This document shows, one piece after another, positions 47,498 through 57,521 of a stretch of DNA of 64,000 nt. The notes below the pieces were generated by a model. That model did not search any database and had not been told where the DNA came from. It worked only from the letters and a program-made list of their open reading frames with translations. A program made the translations under genes and the position numbers. Numbering within the stretch: position 1 is the stretch's first letter; every line of letters starts with the position of its first letter. Source of the stretch: Plesiocystis pacifica SIR-1 (GTDB taxonomy: Bacteria > Myxococcota_A > Polyangia > Nannocystales > Nannocystaceae); NCBI RefSeq assembly GCF_000170895.1, contig NZ_ABCS01000019.1, positions 1-64,000 on the forward strand. The letters run 5' to 3'.

Positions 47498-49231
47498 ATG
47501 GTCCCGACGCGTTCGCCCTCGTCTCGTCCTTCGCTCGCGCGCCTGGGCCTCGCCCTGGCCGCGCTCGCTTGCGCCCCCCTGGGTTGTCGGGGCGGGCAGC
47601 CCCTCGACGAGCCGAGCTCGAGCGCCGAGGGCGAGAGTCGCCCGCCGGTGGGCTTCATCCGGGCCGAGGGCGCGACCTTGGTCGACGACGAGGGCCCGAT
47701 CTTCCTGCGCGGGGCGGCGTTCGGGAACAACGTCTGGCAGGGCTCGCCGAGCCCGCCCGCCTTCCACCACGACGCCCGCGACTTCGAGCGGCTGCGGGCC
47801 ATGGGCATGAACGCGACCCGCTTTTACCTGAACTACCAGCTGTTCGAGAGCGACGCCCAGCCCTACAGCTACCGCCAGGAGGGCTTCGACTGGCTCGACC
47901 AGAACATCGCCTGGGCCAAGGAGCAGGGGGTCGTGCTGATCTTGAACATGCACCTGCCCCAGGGCGGCTTTCAGTCCAACGGCGAGGGCGCGGCGCTGTG
48001 GGAGGACGCCGAGAGCCGCGAGCGGCTGATCGCGCTGTGGGTCGCGATCGCCGAGCACGTCGCCGACGAGCCGACCGTCGCCGGCTTCGACCTCATCAAC
48101 GAGCCCCGGCCCACGGCCAGCCGCGAGCAGTGGGTCGAGCTGGCCACGGCCGCGACCGCGGCGATCCGCGAGGTCGACGATCGCCACCTCATCGTCGTCG
48201 AGCGGACCCTGTCCGTGGGCGACGACTTCGGCGTCGACGCCAACCAGAATTTTTTCCTGCTCCCCGACGACAACGTCCTCTACGAGTTCCACTTTTACTC
48301 GCCCTTCGCCTACACCCACCAGTACGCGGACTGGCTGGGCATGGGCGAGGGCGGGGTCTACCCCGACGAGAGCCGGGTGTCCTCGGCCAACGCGACCTGG
48401 GCCGACTGGAGCCACAGCCCCGCGCCGCCGCCCTACCTGCCCCCGGGCGACAGCGAGTGGGCCGAGTTCGAGAGCGAGCCCTACGCGATCCCCGAGGGCA
48501 TGGCGCTCGTGGGTCCGGCGCTGATCAGCGAGCTCAACGCGGGCAAGGCCTACTTCGACGAGCTGGTGATCCGCGAGTACGACGAGGCCGGCGAGTTCGT
48601 GCGCGTGGTCGTCGAAGATCCCCTCGACAGCGACGATGGCTGGTACTTTTGGTCGGCCGACGGCGGGGGCGCGAGCGCGGTGGCGACCACGGGCTGCCGC
48701 GCGGGCAGCTGCCTGGTCATCGAGGGCACCACCGACGACGCCAGCCTCGGGCACGGCGGCATGCGCTTCGCCCCCAAGCCCGGTCATCGCTACAGCGTGG
48801 GCGGCTGGATGAAGGGCGAGGACGTGTCCGACGAGTCCAAGCCCTCGCCCCACGGCGACTGGACGCAGGAGAGCCGGGCGCTGTTTCGCCTCGACTACTT
48901 CGAGGTCGACGGCGAGGTCCTGGTCCGCGACCGGAACGCGCTCGCGGCCGAGCTCGACGGCGTCGTCGCGTGGGGGGCAGCCAACGAGGTGCCGCTCTAC
49001 CTCGGCGAGTTCGGCCTCATCCACCACTGCTTCGCCGACGGCCGCGGCGGCCTGGCGTGGGTCGCCGACATGCTCGCGCTGAGCCTCGAGCGGGAGCTCA
49101 GCTTCACCTACCACTCCTATCACGAGTGGAATTTCCCGATCTTCCAGGGCGACCCCACGCAGAAGCTGCCCACCGACGCGGACGCCGTCCCGGGCTTGCG
49201 CGAGGTGTTCGCCGAGGCGCTGCTCCCCTGA
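47498..49231 (+). CDS. GH5 glycoside hydrolase with inserted module (lipoprotein)
   Basis: A 577-residue protein. Lipobox APLGC (Cys30). The (beta/alpha)8 barrel shows [31 protein letters not shown], the acid/base in FDLINEPR (Glu202), [10 protein letters not shown] and the nucleophile in YLGEFGLI (Glu504). Between His265 and Glu504 are 239 residues, well over the 70-100 usual in GH5; the segment about 350-485 has a CBM-like beta pattern with one Cys pair (400/405). Insertion in a loop of the barrel is likely. GH5 enzymes cut beta-linked glucans or mannans. ATG chosen 3 nt after a GTG. Confidence 0.82.
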   Translation: MVPTRSPSSRPSLARLGLALAALACAPLGCRGGQPLDEPSSSAEGESRPPVGFIRAEGATLVDDEGPIFLRGAAFGNNVWQGSPSPPAFHHDARDFERLRAMGMNATRFYLNYQLFESDAQPYSYRQEGFDWLDQNIAWAKEQGVVLILNMHLPQGGFQSNGEGAALWEDAESRERLIALWVAIAEHVADEPTVAGFDLINEPRPTASREQWVELATAATAAIREVDDRHLIVVERTLSVGDDFGVDANQNFFLLPDDNVLYEFHFYSPFAYTHQYADWLGMGEGGVYPDESRVSSANATWADWSHSPAPPPYLPPGDSEWAEFESEPYAIPEGMALVGPALISELNAGKAYFDELVIREYDEAGEFVRVVVEDPLDSDDGWYFWSADGGGASAVATTGCRAGSCLVIEGTTDDASLGHGGMRFAPKPGHRYSVGGWMKGEDVSDESKPSPHGDWTQESRALFRLDYFEVDGEVLVRDRNALAAELDGVVAWGAANEVPLYLGEFGLIHHCFADGRGGLAWVADMLALSLERELSFTYHSYHEWNFPIFQGDPTQKLPTDADAVPGLREVFAEALLP

Positions 49232-49234
49232 GCC

Positions 49235-50575
49235 TCACTTGCCGATGCAGAAGCTCGAGAAGATCGCGTGCAGGACCTCTTCGCCCACGGGCCCGAGGCC
49301 GGTGTGGCCGGTGATCGCCCCCAGGCGGGTCTGGGCCACGGCGAGGGAGAAGGCCACGAGCTCGAGGCCGAGGCCCTCGCGGAGCTGAGCCTCGACTTCG
49401 CCCAAGGCTTCGACGGCCTCGGCCGCGCACTGGCGGTGGCGGGCCAGGCCGATCCACTGCTCGCCGGGTCGGACGGCGTCGGCGAGGGCTCGGCGCAGGT
49501 CGTCGAGGCCCGCCCCGGTGTGGGCGCTCAGGGATAGCCAGCCTGCTACGACGCGCGGGCTGTCGAGGTCCGCCTTGGCGAGCGCGGGGATCACCGTCGC
49601 CGTGTCGGCGCCCTCGAGCCAGCGCTGGCGCTCGCTCTCCGCCAAGGCCGGCTGGTCGGCGCCCTCGAGCCAGATCACCACGTCGGCGCCGGCGAGCTGG
49701 TCCTGGCCCAGGGCCACGCCGGCGAGTTCGATGGCGTCCTCGCTGGCCTCGCGCAGCCCGGCGGTGTCGACCAGGGCGACGCTGCGCTCGAGCTCGAGCT
49801 CGGCCTCGACGAAGTCGCGGGTGGTCCCGGCGGTGGGCGAGACCAGGGCCCGGGAGCGGCCCAAGAGCGCGTTGAACAGCGAGCTCTTGCCCGCGTTGGG
49901 CGGCCCGGCGAGGACTACGCGAGCGCGCTCGCGGGCCCGTCGACCCCCCTCGAAGCGGGCCAGCCAGCCCTCGAGCTCGACGCGCAAGCTCGCGGCCGTC
50001 TCGGCGAAGCGGGCCTCGTCGGCCGCGGACACGTCCTCGGGGAAGTCGAGGTTGGCCTCGACCTCGACCCGGAGCAGGCGCAGGCGCCCGTGGACCGCCT
50101 CGACCGCCCGACCGAGCTCCCCGGCGACGAGGCGTCGGGCCTGGTCCAGCGCGCCCTGGGTCTGGGCGCCGATGATCGCCGCGATGCCCTCGGCCTGGTC
50201 CAGGCTCAGGCGGCCGTGCTCGAAGGCCCGGCGGGTGAAGTCCCCGGGCCCTGCCGGGCTGGCCCCGGCTGCGAGGGCCGCCTCGACGACCTGCCCGACG
50301 TTGCGCTCGCCCCCGTGGACGTGGAGCTCGACGACGTCCTCGCCCGTGAACGAGCGCGGCCCGGGCATGTCGAGGACCAGCGCCCGTTCGCCGAGGACCA
50401 GCCGGCGCAGGGCCGCGACGCGGGGCTCGGGCAGCTCGCCGGTGAGCATGGCCGCTGCGATGGTCCGCGCCGCAGGCCCGCTGAGGCGGACGATCGCCAC
50501 CCCGCCGTCGGGGCGTCCGGTCGCGACGCCGACGATGGTCGCGGGGGGCGTGGGCTCGAGGTCTGGCTCCATCAT
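49235..50575 (-). CDS. mnmE: tRNA modification GTPase MnmE
   Basis: A 446-residue protein that, with MnmG, adds the carboxymethylaminomethyl group to uridine 34 of tRNA. N-terminal tetrahydrofolate-binding domain (1-120) with VRLSGPAA and [15 protein letters not shown]; helical part; G domain about 217-370 with G1 GPPNAGKSS (224-232), G2 TAGTTRD, G3 DTAG (270-273); C-terminal CIGK with Cys443. The G4 position reads AKAD (333-336), where NKxD is expected. It ends the rpmH-rnpA-yidD-yidC-jag block and is convergent with the GH5 gene. Confidence 0.92.
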   Translation of the reverse strand: MMEPDLEPTPPATIVGVATGRPDGGVAIVRLSGPAARTIAAAMLTGELPEPRVAALRRLVLGERALVLDMPGPRSFTGEDVVELHVHGGERNVGQVVEAALAAGASPAGPGDFTRRAFEHGRLSLDQAEGIAAIIGAQTQGALDQARRLVAGELGRAVEAVHGRLRLLRVEVEANLDFPEDVSAADEARFAETAASLRVELEGWLARFEGGRRARERARVVLAGPPNAGKSSLFNALLGRSRALVSPTAGTTRDFVEAELELERSVALVDTAGLREASEDAIELAGVALGQDQLAGADVVIWLEGADQPALAESERQRWLEGADTATVIPALAKADLDSPRVVAGWLSLSAHTGAGLDDLRRALADAVRPGEQWIGLARHRQCAAEAVEALGEVEAQLREGLGLELVAFSLAVAQTRLGAITGHTGLGPVGEEVLHAIFSSFCIGK

Positions 50576-50589
50576 GGGGGCTTGGCTGC

Positions 50590-50715
50590 TCAGCGAGGCG
50601 CGACCGGCTCCGAGGCGTCGCTCTTGGGGTCGATGAGGATCTTCGCGTGCCGCTCCGGTGACCCGAGGCCGATGACGAAGCGCAGCCTCGCCTGCTTGCA
50701 GATGACAGCCTTCAT
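50590..50715 (-). CDS. Possible 41-residue protein (MKAVICK...)
   Basis: The frame runs [20 protein letters not shown], then [18 protein letters not shown] and APR. ATG has a GAGG-containing leader, and a TATACT lies 23 nt before it. It sits between jag and mnmE, ending 14 nt before the mnmE start. The N-terminus recalls quinone oxidoreductases (MKAV), but there is no room for such an enzyme. It could be a leader peptide, a real small gene or chance. Confidence 0.35.
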   Translation of the reverse strand: MKAVICKQARLRFVIGLGSPERHAKILIDPKSDASEPVAPR

Positions 50716-50737
50716 CGTCCCGACCTCGTCGATCACG

Positions 50738-50743
50738 AGTATA
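50738..50743 (-). promoter_or_regulatory. Candidate -10 element before mnmE / small ORF
   Basis: TATACT on the minus strand, 23 nt before the small ORF start and about 160 nt before the mnmE start. A perfect palindrome (GTTCGCC-AAC-GGCGAAC, 50808-50824) is 65 nt further upstream and a GGGGCGT/ACGCCCC hairpin (50854-50870) directly follows the jag stop. This suggests that mnmE has its own promoter in addition to the operon. No clear -35 is seen. Confidence 0.35.
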
Positions 50744-50886
50744 GGTGGCGAGCGCGCACGACCTCGCCACTCCGACTCGTTCGAGGTGCAGGAGATGGCT
50801 GGCGACAGTTCGCCAACGGCGAACCAACGCGCTGTCGAGCGCGGGCTGGGGAAGGGGCGTGCAACGCCCCTCCTTCAAATGAAGGC

Positions 50887-51414
50887 CTAATCCCGGAACA
50901 CGACGACGTGGCGCCGACGGCCTTCGCCCTCGGACTCCGTGCGCAGCCCGTCGATCTCGCTCATCGCCATGTGCACGACCCGGCGCTCCATCGCGCTCAT
51001 CGGCTCGAAGTGGTAGGGCCGCCCGTTGTCGAGGACCTTCTTGGCCACGTTCTCGGCCATCTCGCGGAGCACCCGCTCGCGCCGGGTCCGGTAGCCGCCG
51101 ACGTCCAGGGTGATGCGCATGCGGCCGAGGCCTTCGGCCTGCAGCACGCGGAGGGTCAGGTACTGGAGCGCGTCCAGGGTCGCGCCGTGGCGACCGATGA
51201 GCAGGCCGCCCTCCTCGTCGCTGGTGTTGAGGTCGCAGTGCAGTCCGTCGTCTTCGACGTCGATGTCGACCTCGACCTCGACGCCGAGTAGGCCGAGGAC
51301 GGTCTCGAGGAAGGAGCGGACGACGGGCACGGCATCGGTGATGCGCTGCTGGAGGTCGTCGTCCTTGCGGCTGTTTTGATCGGACATGGGCGCGTTGGGC
51401 TCCGTAGGGGGCAT
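50887..51414 (-). CDS. jag: Jag/KhpB-type RNA-binding protein (KH and R3H)
   Basis: A 175-residue RNA-binding protein. The KH part (about 65-110) has GGLLIGRHGATLDALQYL, and the R3H part (about 115-175) has YRTRRERVLREMAENVAKKV and EPMSAMERRVVHMAMSEIDG with the RxxxH-type core. The Jag N-terminal domain of Firmicutes is absent; an acidic helix stands in its place. ATG at 51414 kept, with 51387 as an alternative. It follows yidC after 94 nt, where an inverted repeat (51468-51494) lies without a T-run. Confidence 0.88.
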   Translation of the reverse strand: MPPTEPNAPMSDQNSRKDDDLQQRITDAVPVVRSFLETVLGLLGVEVEVDIDVEDDGLHCDLNTSDEEGGLLIGRHGATLDALQYLTLRVLQAEGLGRMRITLDVGGYRTRRERVLREMAENVAKKVLDNGRPYHFEPMSAMERRVVHMAMSEIDGLRTESEGEGRRRHVVVFRD

Positions 51415-51508
51415 GACTCTAAGGCCCTGCGGCGCCCTTGAAAAGCGCGCCGGGCAAATTCCGGGGGGAGCCTCGCGGATCGCCGCAGAGGCTCGGCTGC
51501 GCGTCAGC

Positions 51509-53251
51509 TCAGGCCGTGGCCCCCGCGGGCTTGTCGCCGCTCTCGCCGTCCCCGTCCTTGTCCTTGGAGGGGATCTTGAGCTGGATGAAGCTCTGAATCA
51601 GCGAGAGGGTGATGTTGGCGAAGATGTAGACGCCCAAGCCCGAGGGCAGGAAGAGCATCATCACCACGAAGACGCCCGGCATCATCCACTTCATCATCTT
51701 GGCCTGCATCTCGTCGCCGCCCGGATTGGGGTTCATGCTGGTCTGCAGGAACATCAGGGCGCCCATGCCGATGGGCAGGATGTAGTAGGGGTCGGGCTGG
51801 GTGAGGTCCGGGAGCCACAGGAAGCTCTCGTGGTAGAGGTCGACCACGGCGCCGAGCATGGCGTACAGGGCGATCCAGATCGGGAACTGCAGCAGCATGG
51901 GCGTGCAGCCCGAGAGCGGGCTGGTCCCGTGCCGGGAGAACAGCGCCTGCATCTCCTGGTTCATCTTGACCTGGTCGTCCTTGTACTTCTCCCGCAGGGC
52001 CTGCATCTCGGGGTTGATCTCCTTCATCTTGCGCATCGAGCGGTACTGCTTGATGGTCAGCGGAAGGAGGGTCAGCTTGATGACCACCGTCAGCATGATG
52101 ATGGCCACGCCCCAGACCCCGGTGAGGCCGTAGAAGTAGCGGAGCAGGGCGAGCATCATGCCGCCGAGGTACTCGGACAGGGCGCCGAACCAGCCCCAGT
52201 CGATGGCGTCGGTCAAGGCGATGCCCTCGGCGGCCTCGAGGCCCTCGCTCTCGGGGAAGGCCCCGAGCATCGAGTCGATCTTGGCCCCGAGGTAGAGGCC
52301 GAACTCGTAGGACTTTTGCTGCCCGGGCTCGAGGGTGATCTGCCGGCCGATGGCGGTGTTGACCATGCCCGAGCCGGCGCCGTCGCTGTCGACCACGCAG
52401 CCCGAGAAGGTCTCGCTGGGGATCACCGCTTGCAGGAAGTACTTGCTGTCGACGCCGAACCAGTGCAGGCCGCCCTTGACCTTCTCGACGTCCTCTTCGT
52501 CCTCGACGTCGTCGAAGGTGAACTCCTCGAGGCTGTCCGTGGCCCGGCACAGGGCGCGGTGGACGTCGTAGCGGCTGCTCGAGCTGCCCAGGCCCATGCG
52601 GGTGGTCAGCTCGACGCGGTGCGCGACGCTCTCCTTGCCGAAGTTGCGGACCAGGACCTCGTACTTGGCCTCGTAGCCGTCGAGCAGGGTCAGGGTCTCG
52701 ACGACCTCGACGTCGCCCTTGCGGCGGACGTAGCGGACGCGGTCGTCCCCGGCCTCGACCAGCTGCGCCCGGGCGCCGCGGCCCCAGCCGAAGTCGGTCT
52801 CGTCAGCGAGGAAGCCGAACTCGAGGGTCTTGTCGCTGCCCGCGGCCTCGTCGAAGAGCAGGAAGTCTTCGCCCTCGTTGGTCTCGCGGTTGCGGAACTG
52901 GTCGTCGAGGAGCTCGATGTGGTTGATCAGACCGCCGGGCTCGCTGTCGACGGTGACCGCCAGGAGCTCGTTGGCGATGCGGTGCTCGCTCTTTTCGATC
53001 TGCGTGTCCGGGACGGCCGGGGAGGCCTCCACGGGCTGACCGGGCTGGGCGGGCTCGCCGGCTTCGGGCGCCCCTGCTCCGTCGTCGGATCCACCGGTCT
53101 CGTCCCCCGTCTCGCCGCCCGTCTCGCTCCCGCCTTCTTGTTCAGCGAGGGCGTCGTCCGTCGGCTCCGGCGAGGGTACGAGGTAGGTGTACCCAAACAG
53201 GATCAGGATCGAGAGCGCCATGGCGAGCGCGATGCGATGCTTCATCTCCAT
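51509..53251 (-). CDS. yidC: Membrane protein insertase YidC
   Basis: A 580-residue Gram-negative YidC. First membrane segment about 7-25; acidic linker (GGETGDETGGSDDGAGAPE) of about 60 residues; periplasmic beta-domain about 80-355; conserved insertase core from about 375 with five membrane segments, containing GVWGVAIIMLTVVIKLTLLP, MKEINPEMQALREKYKDD, and FPIWIALYAMLGAVVDL. The positively charged residue is in VVIKL. It inserts membrane proteins with or without SecYEG. The ATG overlaps the yidD stop by one base. Confidence 0.93.
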   Translation of the reverse strand: MEMKHRIALAMALSILILFGYTYLVPSPEPTDDALAEQEGGSETGGETGDETGGSDDGAGAPEAGEPAQPGQPVEASPAVPDTQIEKSEHRIANELLAVTVDSEPGGLINHIELLDDQFRNRETNEGEDFLLFDEAAGSDKTLEFGFLADETDFGWGRGARAQLVEAGDDRVRYVRRKGDVEVVETLTLLDGYEAKYEVLVRNFGKESVAHRVELTTRMGLGSSSSRYDVHRALCRATDSLEEFTFDDVEDEEDVEKVKGGLHWFGVDSKYFLQAVIPSETFSGCVVDSDGAGSGMVNTAIGRQITLEPGQQKSYEFGLYLGAKIDSMLGAFPESEGLEAAEGIALTDAIDWGWFGALSEYLGGMMLALLRYFYGLTGVWGVAIIMLTVVIKLTLLPLTIKQYRSMRKMKEINPEMQALREKYKDDQVKMNQEMQALFSRHGTSPLSGCTPMLLQFPIWIALYAMLGAVVDLYHESFLWLPDLTQPDPYYILPIGMGALMFLQTSMNPNPGGDEMQAKMMKWMMPGVFVVMMLFLPSGLGVYIFANITLSLIQSFIQLKIPSKDKDGDGESGDKPAGATA

Positions 53252-53622
53252 CAGGTGCGAGCCTCCTCAGCGCCCAGGTCGGTGAGTCCGTTGCTCGCCT
53301 CGACCGTCGTCGGCGCGTCTTGCCGCTCGGGCGCTTGCTCCGAGCAGTTGGCCCCCGATAGCACAGGTGGGGGCGGATCGTAGCCGCCGGGGTGCCAAGG
53401 ATGGCAGCGGGACAGGCGGCGGAGTGTGAGCCAGCTGCCGCGAACGAAGCCGTGGTCGGCCAGGCACGCGCAGGCATAGCGGGAACAGCTCGGATAAAAG
53501 CGACAGCGCGGTCCGAGCATGGGCGAGATCAAGAGCTGGTAGACGCGGATCAGCGCGATGGCGCCGCGCCTGGGAAGACTCCACAGCACTTCGCCAAGGT
53601 CTAGCCGACTCGGGCCGCTCAC
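53251..53622 (-). CDS. yidD: Membrane protein insertion efficiency factor YidD
   Basis: A 123-residue protein. The core (about 20-82) has [30 protein letters not shown] and the short amphipathic N-terminal helix of YidD. Normal YidD is 70-90 residues; here about 40 extra C-terminal residues are low-complexity. It overlaps rnpA by 4 nt and yidC by 1 nt. Confidence 0.9.
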   Translation of the reverse strand: MSGPSRLDLGEVLWSLPRRGAIALIRVYQLLISPMLGPRCRFYPSCSRYACACLADHGFVRGSWLTLRRLSRCHPWHPGGYDPPPPVLSGANCSEQAPERQDAPTTVEASNGLTDLGAEEART

Positions 53623-54206
53623 TGACCGCGCTCCTTGGGGGCGGGCTCACGTCGCTTGGTGGCGCGGCCATCACCTTGCTTGGCGCCGCCGCGCTTGCGA
53701 TCCTTGTCGTTGCGCCCCTTGCCGCGCCCCTTGCCCTGGCGCGAGCGGTCGCGCCGGTCTCGATCGCGCCGCGAAGGGGCGCGCTCGAGCTCGACGAGGA
53801 GACGCTCGAAATCGGCCTGGACCGCAGAGAAGTTGGCCTCAGCGGCCTGTTGCTTGGCGACCCACACGATGTCGAGGCCCGGCGGCAGCCGGGTGCGGTT
53901 TTGCCGGAAGACCTCGCGGACGAGGCGCTTGATCCGGTTGCGGACCACCGCGTTTCCGACCTTGCGGGTCACTGTGATGCCACAGCGGGTCGGCGGCAAG
54001 CTGGACGAATCGGGGACTGGGCGTCCCTCGCCGTCCGCGTCGCCGCCCCCGCCGCGCTTGGGCGCGGGCTGGGTCTTGACCGTCCGCCGCGGCGAGCTGA
54101 ACACCATGAAGTGGCGGACGTGGATTTTGCGGCCCCCACGCTGAACCCGCAAAAACTCCCGGCGCTGCTTGAGACGCAGCTTGGCCGGGAATCCTTGCGG
54201 GCGCAT
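53619..54206 (-). CDS. rnpA: Ribonuclease P protein component
   Basis: A 195-residue protein that helps the RNase P RNA cut the 5' leader of tRNA. Signature [13 protein letters not shown] (89-101) and N-terminal [20 protein letters not shown] are intact. Two departures from the usual ~120 residues: an insertion of about 30 residues (about 41-72) between strands 2 and 3, and a C-terminal tail of about 50 Arg/Lys/Asp-rich residues. Confidence 0.92.
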   Translation of the reverse strand: MRPQGFPAKLRLKQRREFLRVQRGGRKIHVRHFMVFSSPRRTVKTQPAPKRGGGGDADGEGRPVPDSSSLPPTRCGITVTRKVGNAVVRNRIKRLVREVFRQNRTRLPPGLDIVWVAKQQAAEANFSAVQADFERLLVELERAPSRRDRDRRDRSRQGKGRGKGRNDKDRKRGGAKQGDGRATKRREPAPKERGQ

Positions 54207-54262
54207 GAAGACGGTTTGGGGCTCGATGAGCCGGGAGGGCGAGCCCTCCTACGGTGTCAGGC

Positions 54263-54415
54263 TCACTTGCCGCCGGTCGTGACGGCGAGGCGCTTGCGGC
54301 CGCGACGACGACGGCGCGCGAGGATCTTGCGGCCGTTCTTGGTCGCGGAGCGGGCACGGAAGCCGTGGGTGCGGGCGCGGCTCAGGTTGTGGGGCTGGTA
54401 GGTGCGCTTGGCCAT
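54263..54415 (-). CDS. rpmH: 50S ribosomal protein L34
   Basis: Fifty residues: [10 protein letters not shown] at the start, then basic [15 protein letters not shown], the family hallmark. It starts the block with GGGGAG 11-16 nt before the ATG. Between its stop and rnpA is a 7-bp inverted repeat (54234-54249). Confidence 0.96.
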   Translation of the reverse strand: MAKRTYQPHNLSRARTHGFRARSATKNGRKILARRRRRGRKRLAVTTGGK

Positions 54416-55379
54416 GACGAAAAATCTCCCCGCTCGCCATCTCGCACATTCGAGTTTCGAGCGATCCCGGGGGACGAAGGAGGGTCCAGATGGGGGCTCG
54501 GCGGCGAAGGGAGCGGATCGATAGCAGCGCGCTCGGACCCTGTCAAACCACTTGCCGCCGAGATCCCAGGGGCCTTGGACGACTTGTCGCACGTCGCCGA
54601 GGAGATCTCGAGATCGGCTCTCCCATGGGCGCGAATTTCGAGGTCGAGGGGTCGCTGGGGTGCTCTCGGGGGCTCTGGAGCCCCTTGCCAAGAACGGACC
54701 ATCGCGCGCGCATGGACCCGGCCAGCCTCCGAGGATACGGTCACCCGCGCCTCGTGGCGCCTACACAGATACTGATCTTTGGATCGAGAGTTGCCAAGAT
54801 CCCGAGCAGACACCCCGTGCGCTTTCCATGCGGCGTTGGCACGTCTTTGCGATCCTTGAGAACTTACTTTCGCTCGGCCTCGCAAACCCGCATGGCAAGC
54901 GGACTTGCGGGCCTCGGACCGCGCAAAGTCGCTGCTGTTGCCATCGGCCTGCCCCGGCCCTGCACAGCCCCTGAAAAAATGGAGTGATTCCAGATAGTTG
55001 AGAAATACCTCGGAGCTGTTGCAGGTGTGTGGCGGCGCGGTCTCAGCCCCTTGTGAGATCATAAAATCGAGTGATTTCATGGAGTTATCAGCCGCGCGGA
55101 TGACGGCGCTTGCACATCAGGGGGTGGGGTGAGTACAAACCCGGGCCCCCGCTGCGGCACGGGTCTCACCGGCCCCCACCGAGCCCCGCTCGGCCAGGAT
55201 ATCGCGGCGAAGACGCACCCCACGTGCGCGCCATGCGGCGCGTTACGAGATCCACAGATCCTGCGAAATCCCGATTTCCACAGGCTGTGGAAGGGGGACT
55301 TCTATGCCCAGAAATCCCCCATCTTTTCAACCACTTGAAAGTTATCCACAGGCAGGACGGAGCTGTGGACAGGAGGCTC
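54416..55379. other. oriC: Candidate oriC (rpmH-dnaA intergenic region)
   Basis: A 964-bp gene-free region between divergent rpmH and dnaA, the standard origin place in many bacteria. It has one perfect DnaA box (55332-55340), and four 7-of-9 matches near 55248, 55274, 55286 and 55364. AT-richer patches are at 54970-55010 and 55056-55095. A 12-bp palindrome GATCTCGAGATC is at 54603-54614, and several further GATC sites lie nearby. The dnaA and rpmH promoters must also lie here. Confidence 0.7.
55332..55340 (+). promoter_or_regulatory. Consensus DnaA box
   Basis: TTATCCACA, an exact match to the high-affinity DnaA box, 40 nt before the dnaA ATG. It may serve both oriC and dnaA autoregulation. 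Confidence 0.85.
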
Positions 55380-56741
<1,362 letters not shown>

Positions 56742-56814
56742 GGCTCTCCGAGCCGGCTCGGGGACGGACCTCGCGGGCTGGCGTGCGTGAGGCCGATGGC
56801 TCGTTCTGGCGCGC

Positions 56815-57222
56815 TCAGCCGGGGACGCGGGCCACCATCTCCACCTCGATCAGGAGTTTGGGCCCCGCGAGCACCTGGACGCCGACGCCCGTGATGCTGG
56901 GCTCCACGCCGTCGAGAAAGTCGGCGAGGGGGGCGAAGATCGCCTCACTCTTGTCGGGGGTCCAGTCGACCACGTAGACGCGCAGGGCCACGATGTCGTC
57001 CTGAGTCGCGCCGACGGAGTCGAGGCAGGTGCGCAGGTGGTCCATGACGATCTTGGTCTGCTCCCCGTGGGAGTCCGGGGGTGGTGTGCCGTCGGGCCTC
57101 CAGGCGACCTGACCGGAGAAGAACGCGAGCTCACCCGGCTCGACGACGCTGACTTGGGAGTGATGGTTGACGGACGAGTCGAAGAGTCCCGGTGGGTTGA
57201 AGCGACGGATCGGAGTGTTCAT
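56815..57222 (-). CDS. RidA-family protein (YjgF/YER057c/UK114)
   Basis: A 135-residue protein. RidA proteins remove reactive 2-aminoacrylate or similar enamines. Seen here: YjgF fold with LAFFSGQVAWRPDGT, the helix MDHLRTCLDSVGATQDDIVALRVYVVD with Arg at the ligand-binding place, and ITGVGVQVLAGPKLLIEVEMVA. It is divergent from the LysR gene, with two family A repeats between them, so the LysR protein may regulate both. Confidence 0.87.
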   Translation of the reverse strand: MNTPIRRFNPPGLFDSSVNHHSQVSVVEPGELAFFSGQVAWRPDGTPPPDSHGEQTKIVMDHLRTCLDSVGATQDDIVALRVYVVDWTPDKSEAIFAPLADFLDGVEPSITGVGVQVLAGPKLLIEVEMVARVPG

Positions 57223-57337
57223 GCTCGTGGGCCCTGCGGGTGTTGCTCGCTAACGGTAGACCTTCGATTGCTGAACTGGGTTCGCGGCACTGAGGACGAA
57301 TTTTCGCCTCGCCAGCCCCGTCGACCTGGTCGAGACT

Positions 57338-57422
57338 GAGTCGTGGACGTGGGGCAGGGAGGGCGTGGCGTCGTCCACGACGGCTAAAATAGACAGGGAC
57401 TGTGATTTACTCACAGTCCCTG
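57338..57422 (+). repeat. Dispersed repeat family A, tandem copy A1
   Basis: Order: TGA, GTCGTGGAC (57340-57348), G-rich loop with GGGGCAGGGAGGGCGTGGC, GTCCACGAC (57372-57380; perfect complement), CGGC, TAAAAT (57385-57390), then a perfect 12-bp hairpin CAGGGACTGTGA / TCACAGTCCCTG (57394-57422, 5-nt loop). It is followed immediately by copy A2. Confidence 0.9.
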
Positions 57423-57505
57423 AGTCGTGGACGTGGGGCAGGGAGGGCGTGGCGTCGTCCACGACGGCTAAAATAGAAGGGGCTGTGAATTCCTTCACAG
57501 CCCCT
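57421..57505 (+). repeat. Dispersed repeat family A, tandem copy A2
   Basis: Identical to A1 through the first stem, G-rich loop and TAAAAT (57469-57474), but the second hairpin reads AGGGGCTGTGAA (57478-57489) / TTCACAGCCCCT (57494-57505), also perfect although bases differ from A1. It ends 16 nt before the LysR ATG. Confidence 0.9.
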
Positions 57506-57521
57506 GAACTCGACGGCTGCG

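Noticed and set aside
50590..50715. Small ORF as the remnant of a quinone oxidoreductase
   Set aside because: Only the first few residues (MKAVICK) are similar; no further remnant upstream or downstream.
54382..55080. Frames of 140-230 codons on both strands in the rpmH-dnaA gap
   Set aside because: No start signals or domains; mutually overlapping, in the place expected for oriC.
57338..57505. Tandem repeats as a CRISPR array
   Set aside because: Only two units, no spacer-sized variable DNA, repeats of 84 bp and no cas genes.
57394..57505. Hairpins of repeat family A as Rho-independent terminators
   Set aside because: No T-run follows any of the hairpins and they lie directly before start codons.
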